Positions 59,301 to 64,000 of a stretch of 64,000 bases of DNA are shown piece by piece. The position numbers and the translations under genes are program-made. Source of the stretch: Rosistilla ulvae (GTDB lineage: Bacteria; Planctomycetota; Planctomycetia; Pirellulales; Pirellulaceae). The stretch is from NCBI RefSeq assembly GCF_007741475.1, contig NZ_CP036261.1:4465798-4529797 (forward strand), given 5' to 3'. A model generated the notes under the pieces. It was not told the origin of the DNA and searched no databases. It saw nothing but the letters and a program-made list of their open reading frames with translations. The first letter of the stretch is position 1. Every line of letters begins with the position of its first letter.

Positions 59301-59680
59301 ATTTTTTTCCGACCGCTGCCATCGGGGATGGCCAACATCACATCGTGCCGCTCGGGCCCTTTGCGGTATTGCCCGGTGACGGTGCCGTCGGAATAGACGG
59401 CCGACACAAAAAAGGCGTGCGGCGATTCGTAGCTATCCGAATCGGTGATGCTGTCGGGAAACGAATCGAGAATATCGAGGCAGGCTTCGTACCAAGTGCG
59501 AACGCGCTCAACACCCCGCTGCACCAGCGGGTTGGTCGACGGGGGATCGTCCTGCGACCATTGCGTTTTGGTGGGGGAACCGAGTCCGCCGGAAGCTTCG
59601 CTCAGAATTTGCTTCAGCATCGACGTGGCACTGGGGGAGACCGAACCGCGAGCAGCGCGTCCGCGTTTGTTATAAGCCAT
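56303..59680 (-). CDS. SNF2-family ATPase with SWIM zinc finger
   Basis: This encodes 1125 residues. An N-terminal SWIM zinc finger has C129-S-C131 and C140-E-H142. A middle region of about 500 residues is of unknown fold. The SNF2/RapA-like helicase has Walker A DDMGLGKTLQ near 690-700, LVLDEAQAIKN (motif II, DEAQ), TGTPVENHL, and C-terminal motifs SLKAGGTGLNLT and DRAHRIGQ. All motor motifs are intact. Such bacterial proteins move double-stranded DNA or remodel RNA polymerase, and some act in defence. It is followed after 5 bp by an HD phosphohydrolase, which is not part of usual RapA loci. Confidence 0.9.
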   Translation of the reverse strand: MAYNKRGRAARGSVSPSATSMLKQILSEASGGLGSPTKTQWSQDDPPSTNPLVQRGVERVRTWYEACLDILDSFPDSITDSDSYESPHAFFVSAVYSDGTVTGQYRKGPERHDVMLAIPDGSGRKKIACSCNVSLGKSYCEHTFHFVDYVYEQLRDTRSWLNRQVAQGLFTAGSFDPRSFDFSSRARIERILEDLPIAPPDLDLEDAQLPPSRSVSQDRIAWNLSTRGTDHEILAIHQQAKKRGNGWTKGRRVSVSTLNVLEVTLSEADRRVQSLVQIDSSYYRVSTKLDTIAVLRELVGQPNVLFNMHPAEVVRFDPTFQFCRDEQQCWLELVGSKPHNNMFLYNEDCMVHIRNDLASIRICDLHPSQMKTVVAVLKLPRIPVEFEQDLLKRVADLQRVINVKVPESVAGQIIPDACRPVVLLRSHSTGSLDFGVRVRDAMDVLHRPGTGLMLRAGKHEGRPVQFQRDADEEIRASDALLGKLGQKPGEFDGGISDFEAAIGLVGSLQDLESTGIEVLWDKTSEKPLRVLGSVTTSNVSVGINRKHDWFQLSGNCDLGEESVPLAELLNALQNPGEESVRGDFVRIGDKGWTKIEKGLRAKLTGLRDSVTQDRKGLKFDATSASAVRDFLSNDVQVEATRAWHQCLTRLERAEKLEPVLPAGLNATLRDYQTDGFRWLRRLAEWGVGGILADDMGLGKTLQTLAVILDRSSEGPTLVIAPTSVGFNWVREAERFAPDLSVHLYRDTDRSEFLSTVGPGSLVVCSYGLALRDADALADVKWSTLVLDEAQAIKNSRSKTSAAIASIPAQWKVALTGTPVENHLGELWSLFHVISPGVFGGWDQFRKRFAGPIEKDNDESRRLALRDRLQPFVLRRTKTEVLKDLPPRSDMNLYVELTATERMMYDKVRASALGEIDQIANIGDVKDQRFKILALLTRLRQIACSPRMVDESFSQRSSKLQLLQETVAELKEEGHRVLIFSQFVKHLTLIREMFDSEGIRYEYLDGQTPADQRQAGVDRFQNGDATAFLISLKAGGTGLNLTAADYVIHMDPWWNPAVEDQATDRAHRIGQENPVMVYRLISQGTIEEEILKLHDAKRDLVSGVMEGTHAAAKLSTTDLIDLVRGS

Positions 59681-60291
59681 CGAACAGACGCCTTTCTGTT
59701 TTGGCAGTGCGACTTCGGTTTTGACGGGACGCTGGTCGCGACAGGTCGTTCGCCGATGCGGCAGACGATCCGACGCAACGTGGCGCCGCGGACGTTATCC
59801 ATGTCCCGGAATCAAAAACGGAGATGCCCTGGCGGTTGCGGGAGCGGCTGGGGAATTCTAACGAGCACGCGTTACGAGCACGAAACGCAAACGAGTGAAA
59901 ACAATGTTACGAGCACGAAGCGCAAACCAGTGAGCGTGAAGAATCCACTCGCTCGCGCGTCGTGTTGGTATTCATTCACTCGCTTGCGCTTCGTGCTGGT
60001 ATTTGGTTCGCTTGCGCTTCGTGTTGGTGTTTCTTACGCAACCCGCGGAGCGATCGATAGGTTCCCAGCCTGGGAGCAATTGTGACAAGCCTCTAAATAT
60101 ATCGCTCCAGCGCCCGCGAATGAAGCCCTTACCCACCCGCCGCAGCATCGAGGTCGCCGCGCGAGATACGAGCAATACCAGCACGAAGCGCAAGCGAGTG
60201 AATTCACACCGATACCAGCACGAAGCGCAAGCGAGTGAGCGTGCCGGGATTCACTCGCTTGCGCTTCGTGCTAGTATTGTTGGGATTTCGC
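59681..60291. other. Repeat-rich intergenic region
   Basis: About 610 bases between two minus-strand genes. Its main content is the 8-copy palindromic repeat at 59871-60278. Open frames inside encode repeat-derived peptides and are not genes. Confidence 0.6.
59871..60278. repeat. Eight copies of a dispersed palindromic repeat in both orientations
   Basis: The unit is close to ACCAGCACGAAGCGCAAGCG followed by AGTGA. Forward copies begin near 59871, 59906, 60175 and 60211; reversed ones near 59946, 59974, 60005 and 60249. They come as pairs of direct copies facing inverted copies, so they can form long stems. This kind of unit is widespread in planctomycete intergenic DNA, and open frames through it give the peptide YQHEAQASE, often annotated wrongly as protein. 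Confidence 0.85.
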
Positions 60292-60957
60292 TCACGATGA
60301 GGGACGCTCGATGTCGACAAGAGGGGCTTGGCGAGCGGAGACATCGATCGCTTGCGCTGTTTCGGCAAAGCTGGCCAACATCTCCTGCAACCGCTCCATC
60401 GGCAAACCGACGACGTTCGATGGGCTGCCCGAAAGGATTTGCAGCCAGTCGTTGCCATCTTGGTAGCCAAACGCACCCGCTTTGCCGACCCAACGGTCGC
60501 TGTCGAGATACGCCTCGATCGTGGCGTCGTCGATCGCTTCCATCTGCAATTGCGTGCAGCAAACGTCCAGGCTGGCCCTCTGGTCCGGCAGCGACCACAA
60601 ACAAACGCCGGTGAAGACGGCGTGCTGGGTTCCTGCCAGCATCTTCAGCATCTGCCGGGCATGGTCGCGATCTTCGGGTTTGCCCAAAATTTGGCCTCGG
60701 CAAGCCGCAACGGTATCGGCGGCGATCACCATCCCTGCATCGACCTGCCGGCTGACATCTTCCGCTTTGCGAAACGCGTGCCGCGCGACAAGTTCCGGTG
60801 GCGTCTCGGAACTGCAGACGCCACATTCGACCGACGGATCGGCGGGGATCACGTCAAACGAATATCCCGCTTGTTCCATCAGTTCGCGGCGCCGCGGCGA
60901 TCCGCTGGCCAACACGATCCGCGAGAAAGCGGTCTGCGGCGGTGGAGTATCACTCAT
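60292..60957 (-). CDS. maf: Maf family nucleotide pyrophosphatase
   Basis: This encodes 221 residues. LASGSPRRRELMEQAG near residue 16 is the Maf signature, with IAADTVAACRGQILGKP near 77 (Asp base) and DRWVGKAGAFGYQD near 150. Maf proteins hydrolyse m7GTP, dTTP or UTP as house-cleaning enzymes. The stop is at the edge of the repeat array. It lies 15 bp downstream of the DUF3467 gene. Confidence 0.92.
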   Translation of the reverse strand: MSDTPPPQTAFSRIVLASGSPRRRELMEQAGYSFDVIPADPSVECGVCSSETPPELVARHAFRKAEDVSRQVDAGMVIAADTVAACRGQILGKPEDRDHARQMLKMLAGTQHAVFTGVCLWSLPDQRASLDVCCTQLQMEAIDDATIEAYLDSDRWVGKAGAFGYQDGNDWLQILSGSPSNVVGLPMERLQEMLASFAETAQAIDVSARQAPLVDIERPSS

Positions 60958-60972
60958 CGATCGGCTGCTCTG

Positions 60973-61617
60973 TTACGAAGGTTCGTCGGGATCGGGGCGG
61001 TTTTCGTTGGGGGGCAACAGATCGTCGCCGGGGGATTGTGTCGATGGCGGGTTCTGCTTTGGCGGCGGAAGTTGGCCGGTCCGCATTTTCAGTTGCTTCA
61101 TCGCGTTGTCGAGCGATTCGATCAGCCGCGGGATCTGCCCGGCCGCCATGTAAACGCGTGCACTGACGGCCGACTGAGGGAAGAAGCTGGTGATGAAATC
61201 GAGGCTGAACTCCGCCGCGCCGTGGCCGATCATCACGCCGTTGGCATACGCGCCGCTGAGAAGCGCGTCGTTCATTTTCAGATCGTCGTAGATCTCTTGT
61301 GGCGTCGGTCGGCGAGCATCGGCAGGGGGTTTGGGGGGATCGGCCGGTGCACCAAAGCGGTTGGTGTAGATCTCCAGGTTTTTGCGGAGCGCATCGAGAA
61401 ACTGGGGCAGAACCGGATGGGGCAGCACAACGCGGGTGGCCACACGGTGGGGACGGGAGATGTTCTGCACGAAATCGAGGACAAACTCGGTCGGGCCGGT
61501 GACAACGATCGCGCCGGTCGAAAAGACCCCTTCGCCAACGTGATCTGGAATTCGGGCCCGCAGGTTTTGACCACCTTCAACAGGTGCGGGTTGATCTTCA
61601 GACGGATTATCGTTCAT
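60973..61617 (-). CDS. DUF3467-containing protein
   Basis: This encodes 214 residues. Two similar halves are visible: FSTGAIVVTGPTEFVLDFVQ near residue 30 and YANGVMIGHGAAEFSLDFI near 122, both fitting the DUF3467 strand pattern. A Pro-rich C-terminus (about 180-214) follows. The function of DUF3467 is unknown. I started at ATG 61617; a GTG 42 bp upstream in the same frame is possible. It heads a short operon with maf. Confidence 0.72.
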   Translation of the reverse strand: MNDNPSEDQPAPVEGGQNLRARIPDHVGEGVFSTGAIVVTGPTEFVLDFVQNISRPHRVATRVVLPHPVLPQFLDALRKNLEIYTNRFGAPADPPKPPADARRPTPQEIYDDLKMNDALLSGAYANGVMIGHGAAEFSLDFITSFFPQSAVSARVYMAAGQIPRLIESLDNAMKQLKMRTGQLPPPKQNPPSTQSPGDDLLPPNENRPDPDEPS

Positions 61618-62140
61618 CGGTGCCTGCCACAATGGGAAGAGAGAGTCTATCGCGACCATATACCTATATATACGCCAAAATCGACGATCCCATTCGGTGC
61701 GGAATCAGCCGGTCGCCGCTGTAATGTAGCGGAATTGTCCGCCAGGGAAAGACAATGGGGGGGCTCAAGCGCATCGGCGCTGCCGTGGGGGATCCACAGC
61801 GGGCAATAACGTAGCGGGGACGGAGCGATCCGCCGCTCGCTGCCGATCTGCCAAACTGGCACCACGGTCTCGGAGGGGGGTGGTTGGATGTGGAGCGATA
61901 TTGCGTAAAGCCTTGCATGATAGCGTTTTGCAATTAATCAAAGCGGTTTGGCACACATCTTGCTCTTAAGGGGAGCTTCAGTGGCGGGCTGCCACTCTGC
62001 GCGACCGGACTCCCATGAGCCGCGTGCGACGAATGGCAGCCTGGCACTGCAGCGATATCACCGTTCACATTTTTTATGGGTCGGTTGGGCCTGACGGCTT
62101 GGCGACTCGGACACAATGACGTTCACAGGAGAGACACGAC
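61618..62140. other. groEL promoter region and leader
   Basis: No supported gene. The outstanding feature is a sigma-54 site at 61949-61964, giving a leader of about 165 nt. GGCTGCCA and TGGCAGCC (near 61987 and 62035) are inverted copies within the leader. AGGAGAG lies before the GTG start. I found no CIRCE-like inverted repeat. Confidence 0.55.
61949..61964 (+). promoter_or_regulatory. Sigma-54 (RpoN) promoter upstream of groEL
   Basis: TGGCAC (61949-61954), ACATC, then TTGCT (61960-61964) match the -24/-12 consensus TGGCAC-N5-TTGC at every position, with the correct spacing between GG and GC. Transcription would start near 61975. An enhancer-binding protein site should lie upstream, but I could not identify it. 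Confidence 0.8.
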
Positions 62141-63856
62141 GTGGCAAAACAGATCGTGTTTGATGACGATGCGAGACAACCGCTCTTGGCGGGAGCCGCA
62201 AAATTGGCGCGTGCGGTTCGCAGTACGTTGGGCCCTCGTGGTCGCAACGCAGTGTTGGACAAAGGTTGGGGTTCGCCCAAGGTGACCAAGGACGGTGTAA
62301 CCGTTGCTGAGGACATCGATCTGGACGACGCCAACGAAAACCTGGGTGCCCAGTTGATCAAAGAGGCGGCCAGCAAAACCAACGACGTCGCTGGCGACGG
62401 AACCACCACGGCGACCGTGTTGGCCGAAGCAATCTTCCGCGAAGGGCTGAAGATGGAAGCGTCCGGAGCCGACCCGATGGCGCTCAGCCGTGGGATCGCC
62501 AAGGCGGTCGACATGGTCACCGCTGCAATCCAGAAGCTGTCGACCCCAATCAGCGAAAAGAGCAAGGCGGAGATCCGCCAAGTTGCGACGATCGCTGGTA
62601 ACAACGATCCCGAAATCGGCCGCGTTTTGGCCGACGCATTTGCCAAAGTTGGCAAAGATGGCGTGATCACCGTCGAAGAAGGTCGATCCAACGAGACGAC
62701 CGTCGACGTTGTCGAAGGGATGCAGTTCGACCGCGGTTTCCTGTCGCCACACTTTGTCACCAACCAAGACGAAGTCACTGTTGAACTGGAAAACTGCTTG
62801 GTCTTGATCTTCGAAGAGAAGATCAGCGGCAACAAGAAGATGATTCCGTTGTTGGAAGCAGTCAGCAAATCGAAGAAGCCTTTGCTGATCATCGCTGAAG
62901 ACGTCGAAGGCGAAGCGTTGGCGACTTTGGTCGTTAACAAGATGCGTGGCATCTTAAACGTCTGTGCCGTCAAGGCTCCTGGCTATGGCGACCGTCGCAA
63001 GGCGATCCTCGGCGACATCGCCGTTCTGACCGGCGCTCAACCGATCTTCAAGGATCTGGGCATCGATCTGGAAAACGTCAAACTGGACGATCTGGGAACC
63101 GTTAAGAAGGTTAAGATCACCAGCGAAGATTGCACGATGGTTGGCGGTGCTGGCGGCAAGGATAAGATCGCCGCTCGCGTTGCTCAAATCCGCAACGAAA
63201 TCTCGCTGACCGACAGCGATTACGATCGCGAAAAGCTGCAAGAACGCTTGGCCAAACTGGCCGGTGGCGTTGCACAAATCAGCGTCGGTGCAGCAACCGA
63301 AACTGAAATGAAAGAACGCAAAGCGCTGATCGACGATGCCCGCGCGGCAACGCAAGCGGCTTTGGAAGAAGGAATCGTGCCCGGCGGTGGCGTCGCGCTG
63401 ATCCGGTGCGAAAAGCACCTTCTGAAGTTGGAAGAGTCGACCGAAGGAGACGAAAAACTGGGCGTTCGGATCATCCGCAACGTCTTGGACAAGCCTCTGC
63501 GTGCGATCGCTGGCAACGCGGGTCTCGAAGGTGGCGTGGTTGTCAATCGCGTTCGCAACCTGAAGGACAAGAACGAAGGCTACGATGCCAATTCGGACAA
63601 GTATGTCGACATGATCAAGGCCGGAATCATCGATCCCGCCAAGGTCGTGCGTACTTCGCTGTCCAACGCGGCGAGCGTTGCTTCGCTGCTGCTGACGACC
63701 GAATCGTTGATCACCGAAATTCCTGTCGAGGAAGAAGCGGGTGACGACCATCACCACGACCATGGAATGGGTGGCATGGGCGGAATGCCAGGAATGGGTG
63801 GCATGGGCGGAATGCCAGGCATGGGCGGAATGGGTGGCATGCCAGGCATGATGTAA
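62141..63856 (+). CDS. groEL: 60-kDa chaperonin GroEL
   Basis: This encodes 571 residues. The ATP-binding motifs are intact: [30 protein letters not shown] and [15 protein letters not shown]. The C-terminal tail is unusual: DDHHHDHG followed by GGM/PGM repeats, longer and more His-rich than the usual GGM tail. Start is GTG at 62141 with AGGAGAG 8 bp upstream. The gene precedes groES, the reverse of the usual order, and its promoter is of the sigma-54 type. Planctomycetes often have several groEL copies, so this could be a specialised one. Confidence 0.96.
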   Translation: MAKQIVFDDDARQPLLAGAAKLARAVRSTLGPRGRNAVLDKGWGSPKVTKDGVTVAEDIDLDDANENLGAQLIKEAASKTNDVAGDGTTTATVLAEAIFREGLKMEASGADPMALSRGIAKAVDMVTAAIQKLSTPISEKSKAEIRQVATIAGNNDPEIGRVLADAFAKVGKDGVITVEEGRSNETTVDVVEGMQFDRGFLSPHFVTNQDEVTVELENCLVLIFEEKISGNKKMIPLLEAVSKSKKPLLIIAEDVEGEALATLVVNKMRGILNVCAVKAPGYGDRRKAILGDIAVLTGAQPIFKDLGIDLENVKLDDLGTVKKVKITSEDCTMVGGAGGKDKIAARVAQIRNEISLTDSDYDREKLQERLAKLAGGVAQISVGAATETEMKERKALIDDARAATQAALEEGIVPGGGVALIRCEKHLLKLEESTEGDEKLGVRIIRNVLDKPLRAIAGNAGLEGGVVVNRVRNLKDKNEGYDANSDKYVDMIKAGIIDPAKVVRTSLSNAASVASLLLTTESLITEIPVEEEAGDDHHHDHGMGGMGGMPGMGGMGGMPGMGGMGGMPGMM

Positions 63857-63874
63857 GCCGGCCCTTTTCCGGAA

Positions 63875-63908
63875 GTCCGGGGACTACGCATCTGCAGTAT
63901 CCCCGGAC
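63875..63908 (+). terminator. Hairpin between groEL and groES
   Basis: GTCCGGGGACTAC (63875-63887) pairs with GTATCCCCGGAC (63897-63908) except for one bulged base. No T-run follows. It may reduce readthrough or stabilise the groEL message. Confidence 0.5.
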
Positions 63909-63968
63909 GGCTCGTTCAATCTCAAAAACAAAAACTCAATAAAACATATCAGTTAGGAAGCTATACAG

Positions 63969-64000
63969 ATGGCAAAGATCAACATTCGTCCTTTGGATGA
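63969..64000 (+). CDS. groES: Co-chaperonin GroES, partial (cut by window end)
   Basis: ATG at 63969 begins MAKINIRPLD, the classical GroES N-terminus (beta-strand with the RPL motif). TAGGAAG lies 11 bp upstream. Only 32 bases are inside the window, so the rest is not seen. Its place behind groEL supports the call. Confidence 0.88.
   Translation, partial: MAKINIRPLD

Noticed and set aside
59881-60291. Open frames through the dispersed repeats (YQHEAQASE peptides)
   Set aside because: They arise from repeat DNA and appear in several frames and both strands.
61618-62140. CIRCE element upstream of groEL
   Set aside because: No TTAGCACTC/GAGTGCTAA inverted repeat found in this stretch.

Overview
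The window looks like chromosomal DNA of a planctomycete, most probably Pirellulaceae (Rhodopirellula/Rosistilla-like). This is inferred from the moderately high GC content, the split Tad gene set, the caa3 oxidase with fused subunits I and III, PabA next to a DUF447 protein, GroEL ahead of GroES, and scattered 'AGCACGAAGCGCAAGCGAGTG'-type intergenic repeats. No ribosomal RNA is present to settle the genus.

Layout. 1-754: a small Cys/His-rich exported protein. 1253-14249: a Tad (tight adherence) pilus locus of Flp pilin, CpaB (internally duplicated), CpaE, CpaF, TadB, TadC, a DUF192 protein, TadE and TadG-like pseudopilins, then the CpaC/RcpA secretin, an unknown lipoprotein and a TadD-like TPR lipoprotein. 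Most genes are coupled by ATGA overlaps. No prepilin peptidase gene is visible. 14804-23524: a carbohydrate or sugar-acid catabolic island (RidA, MFS and SSS transporters, HpcH/HpaI aldolase, amidohydrolase, Gfo/Idh/MocA and SDR dehydrogenases, TIM-barrel isomerase). 23829-25594: a thioredoxin-like protein, a membrane protein, and an antitoxin followed by a truncated RelE/ParE-type toxin. 25620-32697: two large FtsX-type permeases, one on each side of a spacer with three 47-bp repeats, with one ATPase. 32815-34084: a MarR repressor with two palindromic operators and a frameshifted siderophore-interacting flavoprotein. 34242-38010: an EF-hand/esterase protein and an epimerase-VKOR-SPW operon. 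38122-46741 (minus strand): AI-2E-type permease, tri-haem cytochrome c, CtaG, a small membrane protein, CoxI-III fusion, CoxII-cytochrome c, a small lipoprotein and a degenerate metzincin-like membrane protein. 46983-48154: PabA and DUF447. 48155-54918: giant flagellin and giant FliD. 54954-59680: HD phosphohydrolase and SWIM-SNF2 ATPase pair. 60292-61617: Maf and DUF3467. 62141-64000: GroEL under a very good sigma-54 promoter, then the start of GroES.

The most unusual signals are: the filament and cap proteins (flagellin, FliD), which share a repeat module, with one FliD repeat apparently split by it; a sigma-28-like promoter about 400 nt upstream of flagellin; the sigma-54 site for GroEL; an oxidase subunit I in which the K-channel lysine is Gln and the D-channel asparagines are missing; the duplicated CpaB; and the recently broken flavoprotein next to an intact regulator. 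I saw no CRISPR array, insertion sequence, prophage or tRNA. No single wholly new system stands out. The SNF2-HD pair and the flagellin-FliD pair are the best candidates for follow-up.
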